From positions 1 through 64,000 of the forward strand of contig MU266383.1 of assembly GCA_021014945.1 (NCBI GenBank): DNA of 64,000 nt, read 5' to 3'. Below are positions 23,762 through 36,079 of the stretch, piece by piece. The notes beneath the pieces were generated by a model. The model did not search any database and had not been told where the DNA came from. It saw only the letters and a list, made by a program, of their open reading frames with translations. Position 1 is the stretch's first letter; the number at the start of each line of letters is the position of its first letter. Source of the DNA: Leucogyrophana mollusca (lineage: Eukaryota; Basidiomycota; Agaricomycetes; Boletales). Position numbers and translations under genes: made by a program.

Positions 23762-24300
23762 GTTGGAATATAGAGATCAGCAAAGGCGAAGAGACCAAGA
23801 GAGACGACGATGCGGATTGTTAAGGAGTGATGATGGAGGGATAAGGTCAAGACTCGGGAAAGGCTGGGGTCCGATTGACAGCAGCTAAGACTCTAAGCAC
23901 TGATGCTTTAGGCTAAAAGCTGGCGCCTGATTCAAATGGCTCAGGATAACGCGTTACGGCAGATCCGCGATCGACCGCAATTTCAAGCATAACTGCACGG
24001 TAAAATATGCCCCTTGGCTATCGATATCCCATACCCACCCGGGCTTAAGGCGGGGTCATCCGCTCCATCTCCGCCTCTCTCAGTCTCTAACTCCATCCCC
24101 AGGCTATCGGAAGAGTCAACTGGAGGCCGGTGCGCATACCTCTCCCATGGCAGATGAACTTTCCAGAACAACATACAGCGGAATTTGTGATATAAAAAGG
24201 GTGTGGCATGGTACTGTCCAGCAATGTCACCCGTCTAGATGGTTGAGATAGGTACACATGGGAGAAAAGGTGCACGAACTCGCCATTGATCGGGCTGCGT
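23762..24300. other. Intergenic
   Basis: This is the upstream region of the carboxylase and the 3' flank of the GDP-mannose transporter. No gene or motif stands out. Confidence 0.5.
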
Positions 24301-25876
24301 CTATGGTTTCCGGTTTGATAGAGGTATGATGGTATTCGATTGGGCCCGGCCCTCTAACTTCTTCTGGTTGCTTTTGGCCACTGCATACACAACCCCCGCA
24401 AAGAATCCCACCCCAATTGCCGAGACGGAGCCAAACGTTACCGCATCGCCAAAGAAGAGCAGGCCTGACGCCGCCACAGGCAGCTTGTTGAGAGCTCCAA
24501 CCATGCTGTAACACTTTAACTCCATGCATCTTAGAGGGGCATAGGAACTCACCTGTAAGTCGTACTACTTGTCGTTCGAACACACCACGCCGTTGTGTAT
24601 GATATGCCTACCGCCGCCGCGCCTGAGAATGCGATAGCAGACAACAGGACATGGCGTGTTTCCTCAGGGCTACGCGACCATTAATACTAGTACATGATAA
24701 GCGCGTTGACGGAACTTACAAATTACGAGCAAGGTTCTCCGAGCCCCAATCTTCGGCCACGATGGAGAACACCATCAGGACCGGTATTGATAACAGATTG
24801 TTATAGAACATCGAGTCCCAATCTGAGAAGCCCGTGACCTTTATCCTCTTCCGCATCAACAGGACCTACGTCATGCCGTTATGGGGTATAGCAAAGGGTT
24901 CAACAATGGTTACTTACATAGCCTGCGCTCGTTAGGCAGTTCATGAGCATCCAAAAGTAACCCGCATTTAATCGATGGATCACGTCGGACATAAGCTCCA
25001 GCCCGATACCCATCGCCGCGCTGGCAGGTGGTACGCCTTCGACAGCATCACCAGCATTGCTGGCGTCTGCCCATGCGGCGAGGACAGATGATAGAACCTG
25101 ATTATGCATTAGTGAGGCTCGTTGGTGCCTGTGGTACCAACTAACAACTCACCATGAATAGAAACGATACCATAGTCAGCCCAGTGATACGTCCGTTAAA
25201 CCAGATGACTTCGCCGTATGCCTAAAAGCAGAATTAGTAGCCTCCTTTAACGCTGAGTGGTAATACGCACAATGAGGATGATAGTTAGGTTCTTAAAAAT
25301 GGTATAAACTGGTATGCTCAGATATTGCTATCACATCGACAACAGTTCAAATGTTGCAAATGGATGACGATGCCCCAGCAACTCACGAGACTCTTCGAGC
25401 CGGTATATATTACACTGACCAGCAGACAACTGATAGGAAACCACGCCTTTGCGTCCTGGGTGTCGAAATTTCTGAAGGAGATAAGGCCTATTTTCTTGAC
25501 GGCCACGACGCAGGAGACGCATACTATAGACTGTATTGACAGCAGCAGGAAGGTCATGTTAAACTGCCGCCCTGAAACGACGAACTAGGCGAGAATGCCA
25601 TGGAAAGTCAGCGATAGTTAACGTAGAATACTGGACGCGGCTTACCTTGTTCACGACGGTCATGGTTATGGAAGCCAGGCAGTAGCACAAGACAGATGGT
25701 ACTGCATGTCAAAAGCAACAGCCGCAATTGTCAGCATCTGGCAGGAGAGCGGTGAATAGGTCGTGCTTACTGGCTGATGCTGAGTCTCCCCCTGAGTCTT
25801 TCAAACCTCCGGTGGCCAGATTTCGCCTTATTTCTGCCACGTCTTCTGCTTCAGAGTTGTCCTTTGAGCTTCCCAT
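24301..25876 (-). CDS. VRG4: GDP-mannose transporter (Golgi nucleotide-sugar transporter)
   Basis: This multi-spanning Golgi membrane protein exchanges GDP-mannose for GMP and supplies mannosylation of proteins and lipids. The start [20 protein letters not shown] is followed by membrane segments: [55 protein letters not shown], and [20 protein letters not shown]. The family's nucleotide-sugar motif GALNK is present in [20 protein letters not shown]. The C-terminus is Lys-rich ([12 protein letters not shown]). About seven or eight exons with 50-70 nt introns give roughly 390 residues, normal for the family. Basidiomycetes can carry two paralogues (GMT1 and GMT2), and I cannot tell which this is. 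Confidence 0.9.
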
Positions 25877-26162
25877 GGTTTCGGTGCAGAACTGGATAGA
25901 TGAGGTTCAGAGTTCCAGGGCGTGACAAAAGCCAGTGGTCTCGATGGTGAGCGCGCGTGGGCCTCGAGGATAATTGGCGGGAGTAAGAAAAACTAGCTGC
26001 GATGCATCCGAGTAAAACTCGCAAAAGTCAATCTCGACGATTTATTAAATCACGAGGCCATTGCTTTTTATCACGTGACAGGCGTGTAACAGTAACACGT
26101 AACGCGCTTGTGTATTTGGCTTCATAGATATCATACACTTTTTGTTATTTTTTATAGCGAAT

Positions 26163-28169
26163 TCAGGAGGTCGAGGCCAGCTGATTGCTCTCCGAAAGCC
26201 CTTCATCTGCCCTCACTCTTTTGTTCTCCGGCTCCGGCTCCCCAACCTTCTCGTCCCCATCGCCTTGTTGCAAACGTTGCAGGGCTTGCTTATGCTTGAG
26301 TCTTCCAAGTTCCCTTTTTTTGAGAGTCTTCTCTGACGCATCCCCCAGAGCCGACGAGTCCTCTGGAGTGTTGACGTTCATTTCAGAGCCTTCACGGCCG
26401 GTGGCATCTGCGTCACCATCCGTGTTCTTCGGTAGTGAAGAGAGGTCAGAGTAGAGGTCCAACGTTTTGAGATCAGCCGCCGTCGCTGTTGCGGAGCGTA
26501 CTGTTCAGAAGAGCGAAAACATGGTGAAATGGAGACCGACCAGGGCAGACACAAGTCGAGTTGAGTGCACTGAGGAGCGGCAATGTGTCCAGGTCTTTCT
26601 CGATGAACTAGTCAATTGGGGGGGAGTTTCTGATTGGTGTACTGGTCGAGGTAGCTGCAGACGAAGATACTGACCTGGCTTGAAGACCATTGCAGGACTC
26701 GAACGAATCTTGCGATGGCATTACCACTGGCTGAGGTGTCATCGGCCTCAACTACTTCGGCATCCAGCAATGCCCATATAAATCCATCTTCAGCCAGAGT
26801 AAAATCAATGATAGGTCTTCCGAAATCAAAAGGCTGGATATTGGGTGTAATATCACTGGCAGCATTAGAATAAATGAAAATCGCAGTTGCTCTGCGAGGC
26901 AGCATCAATCTAGTGTGTCAGAGAGGAAGGAAAACCAGCATACCCAACAACACTGAAAATAATGTAGTGCCCCTCTTCAGATGCCAAAGACTCGATCTTG
27001 TGGACAACAAACACAAGTTCGGTCGCATCAGCCTCGTTTGATCCTTCCGCAGACGGAGCGGGTTCACTTTCGCCTTCGACTTGCCCTGCGGAAGGAGGTT
27101 GCTTTCCTTTCCCCTTGTTCTTCCGTCGACTGCGTTTCCCTTTATCTTCTTCGTCTCCGCCATTATCAGCATTCTTTCTCCGTCTCGGAGCTCTGATTTT
27201 CATGAATGGCTGAACAGAAGTAAAAACGTCCACGTTCCGTTGTAGCGATCCCGTCATCCAATCCCATACTTTGAGAACTGGATCACCGCCACCGGAAACG
27301 AGGGTACCGGGCGAAAATGATGGAATATGGATCGCCGATACGAACCTACAAAATGAAACCGCACATGTCAGAAAGCAACATGCAGAAAGGGAGAACTAAC
27401 ATACTTCTGGTGTCCTAAGCAGTAACTTTCGATCGTGTATCCCTCGGGATACCAGCTCACCCTGATATGCTCATCTCTGTCGGCAGTCACGATGAATTGT
27501 TGGTCAGGAGTGAGGAGAGCAGCCGTTAACAATGACGCGTGACCAAGAACGAGTTGACCCCCCGATGGGTTCTCGTGCGAGGTAAGAGCATCACGCTTCG
27601 GGTTCTGCGATGTGGATGGTTCGTCGCTCGGATGAAGGGTGTATCTACAACAAGCTTGAGCCAAAACTTTTGATGGCCGGGGTTCCGAGGGAGATATGAC
27701 CTGAATACGTCACCGAACTTATCTGCCACAAGGATATCATCGTTCTTCGTGAATTGTACGCAAGTGGGCTTTTTGGGTAGCTCTCTAGATCGAAACTTTC
27801 AGTAAGTGATTGCTGGATCGAACGTGTGCCAGTACTAGTACCTTGAGCTAAGAAGCTTCAGCCCTTCAATATCCCAAACCTTCAACTTCTTGTCATCCCC
27901 GGCGGTCACAAAGACATTTTGAGAATTGCTGAGGGCAGTGCATCGAACAGGACCGGATTTGAGCAGACCATCCTTATCTGGACCTTCGAGAGTCGTGGAT
28001 GAGTGAAGTATGTCCCCGGTTCTGTTCAGATTTGGTTGGTGAGACTGACGGCATCCACGGAGTAATGAGAAACATGGTACGCTGTGTCAAGGATGTGTAA
28101 ATGTGGACCCGAAATCACGACGGTGCGCGTACGGCCGATGAGGAGATTGGTGTGAGGATATCGAGACAT
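26163..28169 (-). CDS. TRM82: tRNA (guanine-N7)-methyltransferase non-catalytic subunit Trm82
   Basis: This WD40 protein partners the catalytic Trm8 to make m7G46 in tRNA. Hallmarks are KPTCVQFTKNDDILVADKFG, then VLGHASLLTAALLTPDQQFI and VTADRDEHIRVSWYPEGYTI, then ESYCLGHQKFVS and LVSGGGDPVLKVWDW. A Lys-rich insert (RRKNKGKGKQ) with an acidic, low-complexity stretch follows near 27,060-27,170. The C-terminus is a charged tail ending NQLASTS. The ATG at 28169 begins MSRYPHTNLLIGRTRTVV; the frame stays open upstream but has no further ATG. About seven exons with short introns are needed, including one after ILDTA that resumes as TGDILHSS. Confidence 0.9.
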
Positions 28170-29214
28170 GGAAGAAGGAATTTCTGTAGTCTGCAGGCGC
28201 GGGTTGGTTAGCCGCTCAGTTGCCAAATCGAATCAAGGGCAGTCCTACTATATCCAAACACACACATAACCGCTTTGACAACTTTGACTGGTACAGTACA
28301 CCCCTCACCCCTGGGTCGGCCAACCACTGGGTATATGCATCTCAAGACTGCGATTTAAGAACAATCATGGACCAGTCAAAGGGAATATCCTCAAAAAGAA
28401 AGAGCACATTCGTCATCAGGACCATGGGGCCTTGGGGGAGGCTCACATAGGCCTGAATGAACGACCTCGAGGGTCGCCTGAGCCTGAAATTAGATCAAAC
28501 CTTGGGTCATAAAATGCCTTTCCTTTCCTTCCTGATTTTCGACCGTGGCAAAGCAATGGCAATGGAAACCAGAACAATCCTCGCGAACTGCGCTTGCGCA
28601 ATCTTAGGAGTGAACATTCCTCCTTGTCTCCCTTCTCAGAAGACGTGGCGCGCGACGTGCTTCGTCTGACGACCATTGAGATACAGCTAAAAGAGCACCA
28701 CACCGGCAACCGAGCTATCAGATCGATAGTGCTCACCGTGTCAATATGCGAAACAACATGATACCGCGCTGGTATATATTCCCGAAAGCTTTACATTGGA
28801 ATCGAAGTGGAATACTCGACCCGCTACGCTGACGTTTGGTACGTGGCATTAGGTGGCGTGAGGATGTGGTTGTTGACATGGGTGGAACAAGAAAATAAGG
28901 ATTCAACGACTCCGACCAGACTTCTGGAGACTGGCACTCCCTGTCAGTTCCTGGTGCACCGATATATAACTTGTGGTAACCAACAAATCAAGCTGGTGCC
29001 GCTACAAGGTTCCTGGTGGGTCTCTGGAGTCCAAATTTTGAGCCTTGACATGACATCGGAGGTGCTGCTGCTAGTGCAACATAAAAGAGTCTTCATCTCT
29101 CCTCGAGGTATATCCTAGACAGTGTTCCGGCCATTCCATAAAGAATCGTAGGCTCTTCTGCACGAGTAAACAGGTAAGTGGGCGCCGAGCATACTGTGCA
29201 CTCCCCGAAACCTG
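28170..29214. other. Intergenic, nothing recognised
   Basis: Open frames at 28443-28736 (minus), 28457-28669 (plus) and 28807-29118 (plus) overlap or lack any family resemblance. A TATATA-type sequence lies near 28,771 but has no convincing gene behind it. Confidence 0.4.
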
Positions 29215-31138
29215 CTACATTCCACCTAAAAACTTTCCTAGCAGTCCGGAGACGGTTGCAGAAGCTGCGGTCGAGGGTGCGGGATTCTGTGTACCGTAGC
29301 CCTGAGTTCCGTATGGGATATGATTTGGAGTTATTGGGGTATATGGTTGGTATGGTGGAATGTATGGAGGGCGTGCAGGATAATGATTGGGAGCGCGAGG
29401 CGGTAATGGAGGCGCTGCGTAGATTGCAGGGTTGTTGAGCTGGGAAGGTGATGGTGACGGCTGAGAAGGGTGAATTTGGTGTGAGCGGACATGGCTGCGC
29501 GAATGATTCGGTGGAACAGGGGATGCTTTCGTCACCTTGGCAGTTTCTGGAAAGGACATCAAAAAAAGTTGATCTCCTTAATCTGAGAGCACTTACTGCC
29601 AGCAGGACTGCTCGAGTTCGCAGTTGGGGATTTCGCCTTTGCCTTCTTCTCCCTTTCCCGATCTTTCTCCCTTTTTTCCTTCTCTTGCTTCTCTCTTTCC
29701 TTCCGCTCTTTCCTTCCTTCTCTCCGTTCGCCATCTTTGCCAACGTCGTTCTGAAGTTGCCTGGAGCTGCTGCCAGCTGCAGGTCGCGGTCGAAACTCCG
29801 GCATATCGATCTTACTCAGATGAACTACGAGACTGTTGGGCGGAGCATACTTTCCCTCATCTTTCCCTTTGCCCTTGCTCTTGTCATCATCCAAGTTGAT
29901 GACCTTAGGTCCTTTCTGCGTGGGCGGTTTGGTGTTGTCATACACGACGTACTGATGCAGGTCTTTGTCGTTGGATAAACCTAGGTAGAAGGGGTGAGGA
30001 CAAAATGTGACTTAGGTGGTGGGAAACGGACCAGCTTTGTGACGTAGACGTTTGGTCTCTTCCACGACCTGCAGTACCTTGGGGACCTGGACGGCATCTG
30101 ATGAACGAACGGTGATGAACAACATTGCCTCATCCTGGAAACAACCAGTTAACGATGCAAGGGGCGCCTAGTAAGGAGCACACCTCAAGCAACTTGGCAC
30201 AATACTGGGCGTAATCTTTAATCGCGCCCTCCTCCCCGATCGTCACTTGATTTACCTCCCCCGTGCCTGCTTGTAGCTCCGCTATTCGATCTATTCCAGT
30301 CTTCGGTGCCGGCTTCGGAGGACGGGCAGGTGGCGTGGTAGCAGACGTGGTTTCACCAGAGGCCTTTCGGGTCGTCAGACTCTTAAGAATGGGGGGTGTA
30401 GCTGCAGGAGTCACGGCGGCGCTGGTCGAGGGGGGTTCGTGGTAGGTGTCGCTTTGGTCCTGAAAGGTCAGCAAGGCTGTGAGGATGACGATCTCAAGAC
30501 CCTTTCTATCTTCGACATCGAATCTACCACAGCAATGATGTTCCGTCAGCAGCTGGCTCTTCAGGTTCAAGAAGAAGTGTACCTATTGAGATTGTAGTCG
30601 AGGATCTGGACCGATGCCGTCTTGATTCGTCCGGGTGGCTCCTTCGTGACTGCCACCAGCACCGGAGGGTCCGGCTTACGGATCATGAAGCATTCTTCGC
30701 GCTTCCACTCGAACTCATGCCTAAAACAACCGTTTTGCCCATGAGAAGAACGAAGCATATAAACTTATTCATACACTTACTCCTCCCACTTGAATGACCA
30801 ACGGAAACTTAAGGTTCCGGTGTACTTCAATTCCACGAGATGCGCTGGGTTGTACAGTTGCAGAGTTTTGTGCTTGCTGGTGGCGCTGGGGGCTGTCGCG
30901 GATGCCAGTAATGATTCTGAGATGGGATCTACCCACAGCATGGCATCAGTCAACGACCATGACCTGGCTGTGAAGGGGCACACTTACCGTACACTTCTAT
31001 CTTGTACACCTGACCGAGGATACGTCGCTTGCGATAGTGGACATTTCCTGATGGATCCACCAGGTCAAGGACCGTGCCGGTCGTGTCAGAAGTGTTTGGG
31101 GTAACAAGAAGAGTGAATAGGTTCTGGTCTAGGCTCAT
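29215..31138 (-). CDS. Conserved hypothetical protein with folded N-terminus and charged/Pro-rich tail
   Basis: The frame starts MSLDQNLFTLLVTPNTSD and is built from about six exons with clean short introns. The first 180 or so residues look folded: HYRKRRILGQVYKIEVYDP, ELKYTGTLSFRWSFKWEEH, EFEWKREECFMIRKPDPP and FDVEDRKGLEIVILTALLTF. This beta-rich, Trp/Phe-rich pattern resembles tubby or LURP-one-like folds, but I only suspect this. The middle is Thr/Pro-rich (ATPPARPPKPAPKTG), followed by a KDYAQYCAKLLE helix. A very charged segment (KERKEREKQEKEKREKDRER) gives way to a Pro/Tyr-rich C-terminus ending LLGKFLGGM. I know no function. Confidence 0.75.
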
Positions 31139-31837
31139 GTCGATAGTTGTCGTTCACAGGGAGAACCTTCTTTCCACTGGCCGCGACAGTCAGTTACGAC
31201 CAATATTCTTGTAGTTTGTAGGGGACGGGGATGCGAAGACGAAGATGAGTCTACTTATACAAAATTCATGAGAATTGTCGAACTGCGCACTCGCTGACGC
31301 TCGATAAGGCGGGGAGAGCGCGTGGCGACGAGTGTCAGTGTCGGGTTTGTTATTGATGATTCCGCCGCAAGGAGGCTGTATATCTGAGGGGCAGTGTACA
31401 CAGTACCGAAGTATCTGCCGAGACACCTTCCCACACGTTGTCCAATAACCAGCATGAGACAGCGCAGTGAATTGAGCAGCAGGTTCCAGCCAGAGGGTGT
31501 CTCATCTACAAGTTGGCTAGCAACCGCAGCTTCGTGAGGTCTACTGCTGAACGTATGTTCTAATTTATCTTTCTGGTGATGTTTCCCCGTGAACGCATCA
31601 TCTTAGATGCTTGTGATCGCAGCTCAGGTCTGAGTTCATTTCATGTAAAGACTACAAACTGTGAGTGCTAATTTTGAATGCACCGTTAACATTGACCGCG
31701 GGGAGGCTTGATTGAACAAAGCTCAAGGTATATGATCCTGAGCGTAAGGCTTCAGTATCGACTTGGGGGTTAATCAAATAGGTAAGGACTAACGTTCACC
31801 CCCTTCTGGCACACCCGAATGTGTAGCGGCGACCCCC
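31139..31837. other. Intergenic, nothing recognised
   Basis: This 699-bp stretch holds only short open frames without family resemblance. It carries the 5' flank of the minus-strand gene at 29215-31138 and the 3' flank of the secreted protein gene. Confidence 0.45.
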
Positions 31838-32262
31838 CTATGGTGTCTTGGCACAGTTCTCAGCGCTGACTGGAACTTTGTTTGGGCACGACGGAGAAAG
31901 TCCGTCCAATATCGAGCCATCGGGCTGTAACACAAGACGTCAACTCGCAGGTAAAAGGTCGGTAACAAGGGGAAGCGCACGTTGTACGAGCAGAAGGTTT
32001 GGTCCTTCTCGTTTACCTTGTTAACGTATCTGAAAATTCCATTAGCGCCCTCCCTAAGCCAGAGATGACGTGTGAAAGCTTACCCGCAGAAAAGAGGTTC
32101 GCCGGGGACTGCTTTCTGGCTATCCTTCGCCAGCAGATAAGTGACATCCTTCTCTGTCAAACTTGCTGGGCATGCTGGGCACGTCGAAGGCTTGGGATCA
32201 GACGATGCCGCAGCGGCGAACCCAAGGTAGGCAAGGAGGGCAAATGCAAGAGTGGTACGCAT
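31838..32262 (-). CDS. Small secreted cysteine-containing protein
   Basis: A 104-residue protein is encoded by exons 32262-32084, 32029-31981 and 31924-31838, with GT-AG introns of 54 and 56 nt and agreeing phases. It starts with a signal peptide (MRTTLAFALLAYLGFAAAAS). The mature part has cysteines in STCPACP, PLFCG, TFCSYN, SPSCPN and ENCAKTP, and the last exon begins PDGSILDGLSPSCPN. An in-frame ATG-containing leader upstream was rejected because the signal peptide begins at 32262. A TATA box lies about 50 nt upstream. Such proteins in Agaricomycetes are typically secreted, fast evolving and of unknown function. Confidence 0.72.
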
Positions 32263-33309
32263 GGTAAACTGGTAAGAGGCTGGGGATGCTCGACACGACA
32301 TTCAACCAGCTTTATACCTTTCGCTTTTCATTCCAACCTTCTCGCCTCTCGATGTGACGTTCCATCAGGTTAGTCTCTTCGGTTCCCGCAACATATGTCA
32401 CAACGAACTAACGATTACCGTGCTCTTGTTTATCATCCTGTACAACTTTCAACTGCCCCTGTGTCCAATGATTGCCCTCTTTTCAAGAGGCGACATAATG
32501 GGTCGGTATTCCCTCCTCTCCCTCATTCGACAAATCCTACCCTCAGCTCATGGTTGTGACTTTGATACAAGTTGATCCGGGTCGCGAAATATCCCGCACT
32601 AGAAGCCTAATATCCGAGCCTGACTCAGTTCGTATCCGACCCCGAACCGAGGAGAACAGCGTCAGGATGGTCACGATGGGAATTCGGAGTGTATCTCGGA
32701 AATGTGCGAGAACGGGGAAAATATTTTCTTCGTTCGAAACTGAGAACTTGTTCCAAGCAGCCCGAACTTTGAACTTCTCGTGTGGACTCTACTTACTGGC
32801 CACCAGCACCTGCGGGGTAACGAGTCGTTCCTAGTGTGGACCAGTGGCTGGCTGACGTTTAGCCCCCCCCCCGGTTCTCGCAAACTTGTGTCACGGCTAC
32901 CATCAATCCGCAGGCCTGTCAATCGGGTTTCGAAGACTTCAGATGTTCAGAGTCGCGTCGGGTTCAGCGAACTACTTTTAATTTCAGTAGGTGGTCGGAC
33001 CAATGACTATAGAATTCCTCGACTCTTCCCCTGGATTTTGCGACGCGGGACTACCTGTGCTTCTAGTAAGGCGGATCAAGAATGCGTCCTGGAGCAGTAC
33101 CCACATCAGACGCCAAACTAAGAACACTCTGGGACGTAGGTTGTAGCTCACTGGGGGCGCTTGCATTTTCTTGACGAAGTGATGGTCTTGCCAAAAAAAA
33201 AACGAGACCATTACATAAATGATTGATCCCAGTGAGAGGGATAAGCATACGACAACATATTTTAAGCTACAAGTCATAACATTATGTAGTATACGGGGGC
33301 ATTCTTCAA
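32263..33309. other. Intergenic, nothing recognised
   Basis: Apart from the TATA box at 32311-32316, this 1 kb stretch holds only small overlapping frames and a C9 run near 32,865. Confidence 0.45.
32311..32316 (-). promoter_or_regulatory. TATA box of the small secreted protein gene
   Basis: TATAAA on the minus strand lies about 50 nt before the start codon, implying a short 5' leader. Confidence 0.5.
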
Positions 33310-36079
33310 TCACCACTTCTTGGGGCTGCGCGGTTATAAAACGGCGGCCCATCAGTAAATCCAGTTCATTGCATATTGTGATCTTGAACCTACCCGAAAG
33401 TGCCACTCTCTGGTAGCGGGAGGTAAGAGGCCCCCTGGGCATCTGCCGTATTGAGGAATACTGTGTTACCCCACCATTGTGCGATGTTGGTAGAGCCGAT
33501 AGTACCGTTCTTGGGATACTGCAAGAAGAAAAATATGAGAACGATCGAGACGGCCACTCCACAGTCAAGCGCGGCAGCCAGAACATCTGTTTGAAAGTGA
33601 GCATTCCCACGAACAAGCTTCAAGAGATACAAGAGCCCACAGTTGTATTTCGTCCACCAAGGAAAGTATCGTCGCCGGATGACATACTGAAAGATGAACC
33701 CTACGATCGCCCATGGGACGTAATTGAGAGCGCTTGCAGGAGGCATGAAGTGTGTGCCAGCGAAGAAGACAGGGAAGCTGGCTAATAATTAACACCGGCA
33801 GGCAGCTGGCGGATGGAAGTACTTACCTAACGTAACGAATAAAACTGTTCGGCCATTTCATTAACAGGATCCAACTGACGACGGGGCACAACGCGCCGAC
33901 GAGGAAAAACCACAACAAGCCGTTGTAAGTCTGACCTGGCGAAAATATCCGCGCAGGTCCGATGACACCCCACTATTCTGAGTCAATAAGAGTCGTCGAG
34001 AAAAGCCTGTAAACCCACAATTATGGTTCCTGTCCCAAACGTATGCATATTGACGCACGTGAACGAATTTTTCTGGAGTGGGTCGCAGATGTCGGGGATG
34101 TTGCTGAACATCCATGTCTGCACGGCAAGCTGAACCGTCGCAGAAATGATCGTTGAGCTGACTTGTGCCCAAAACAATGTGCGCGGAGGAATCTTCATGT
34201 AGTGGCCGACCTTGAGGTCCGAACAGAATTGCAGAGCCTGGGTTATTGTGATAAAACCCCAAGTTTTGAACATCATCATGGCAAGAGGACGTCCCGGGAT
34301 GGCATAGCCTACAGTCAACTCAGCCATGACGTCCAAAGTTATTTGTTGGCTAGTGATGGCTTGGATCATCCCAATTGGGACGATGAAAGTAAACCCAATG
34401 AGTAAAGCAACGACAAAGGCCCATACAGGCAACTCCGTCTCCCATCCTTTGACGGTAACGATCCCAAGGATAAACATGATTACAAAGATGACGAGGTACC
34501 ACCATTCTGGTACCTGGCGGTACTTGGACATGAGACGCGCGTGGATGTCGGGGCGCTCGCCCGTCGACGGGCGGCACTGCGACCAGATTTGTTGTCGGAA
34601 AAAAAGAATCGCGTGCATGATCGTTGCCATGACTGATGCGAATGACAGCCCGTAGGATACTGCAAAGGTCGTGGAGAGGAAAAGTGGGCTATATTCCTCG
34701 TACGCCGTGATGTTGAACGTCTTTACCGAAGTGAGAACGGATGTGACGTTATAAGTGGCACCAGTGTTGTCGAATGAAGTGTGGGAGGAAATTGGCAGGT
34801 ATTTGGCGTACCAAGTGTTGGTGTAGTACAATATGGGCGTGAGGATCCAATAGAAAATCACAAAGCCAGCGAGGACATTAACTTCTACCCACCAGGGGGT
34901 AGCGAGAGGATTATTCCCAACAAAGTTGATCTGTGCCCAATCGAAAGTGATCAGGCTCATGCCCAGTCCGCTTTGGTAACCGAAGAGTTGGTTGATGATG
35001 ATATTATTGGGGACGATCCAGCAAACCCAAGAGAAGTAACTGAGTGCCTGGAAGAGGTAACCGGGTACGAAGTACCAGCAGCAGCCGCCAACAAAAGTAT
35101 AAGCAAAGAATCGCTGTCGTGATATGCCACCATGGGCATCGAAGCCATTGTACGCGGAATGCAGGGTGTTGAAGAGCGCACAGGTCACCAAGTTAGCCGG
35201 CCAGACTAAGAAGAGAAAGATATGGATCACTGATCTGCGAGAGAAAGGGACGAAGAAGACGCACTCATAGATGGGGGCTCAATTAGAAAGCGACGCATGG
35301 CACCCCCCATCGAGAAGCCAATAAGTTGCGTTGACATAAGCAACATCCATTGAACTATGGTCAATGCGATGAGAGACGAAGGAAGAAACGCACGGCGGTC
35401 GTACTCACAGGCGAAGCTGAACACTTGATTATAGTAAAATCGCTGGACAGCGACGATATCGGTCTGCAGCAAAATTCGAGATGCTACTTCTTGAGACAGC
35501 TACGAAATATACTCACGGCATATGCAGACTGATAGCCAACGGTTCCCATGATTGTGACCAACACGTGCTCCTTGATTGTGAATGGCCCGGGATTGATGGC
35601 TACGCCGAATATTGTAACGTCCGGTACCACACGAGCCCAAAGCAAACCCAGAGGAAACGAAAGCAGTTGTGAAACCAGACTACTAATGCTGACGTAGGGA
35701 TACCGAAAGTAGAAGAATTGATTCAGCCCGGGAAGAAGGATCGTCCACATGAGACCTGGTCATATCATGTGAGCAATGAGCACATAAGTATGTGCACCAA
35801 GTGAAGAGTTACGGCGGGCCTACCCAGGGTCCAAGCGCGAAACGTGCCAACAGGCATCGATCGGTCGTCAACATTTGACACAGCTGAGCAAACCTCAGCA
35901 TATGGTGAATCTTCCTCTGTATTGCCAACCGGTTAAGCTCGCCGCATAGCAGGACACTACTGATAGGGCACACCGGTATCTCGATTGGCGCTTTTATCTT
36001 CGTCGGTGTTTGGGTCATGCAGGTTTAAACTGAGAGGTAAGCTTGGGATATTGGCGACTAGCGCTGCTGAAATGGCCAT
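33310..36079 (-). CDS. OPT-family oligopeptide transporter
   Basis: This is a proton-coupled plasma-membrane importer of small peptides (OPT family). The start MAISAALVANIPSLPLSLNL (36079) is joined through an intron at 35973-35917 to EEDSPYAEVCSAVSNVDD. RSMPVGTFRAWTLG follows, and then many membrane segments. The family signature NPGPFTIKEHVLVTIMGTVG and the conserved KIPPRTLFWAQVSS loop are both present. The C-terminus needs a final 16-nt exon (33325-33310) after a 68-nt intron, giving the usual FGPKKW ending instead of a premature stop at 33390. The length is typical of the family. It is divergent from the decarboxylase gene across 843 bp. Confidence 0.94.

Noticed and set aside
28170..28226. 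Upstream extension of Trm82
   Set aside because: The frame is open, but its first codon there is TTG; the first ATG is at 28169.
33390..33400. Stop of the OPT transporter directly after SGTFG
   Set aside because: The TAG is part of a GTAGGT donor. A 16-nt last exon gives the family-typical FGPKKW end.
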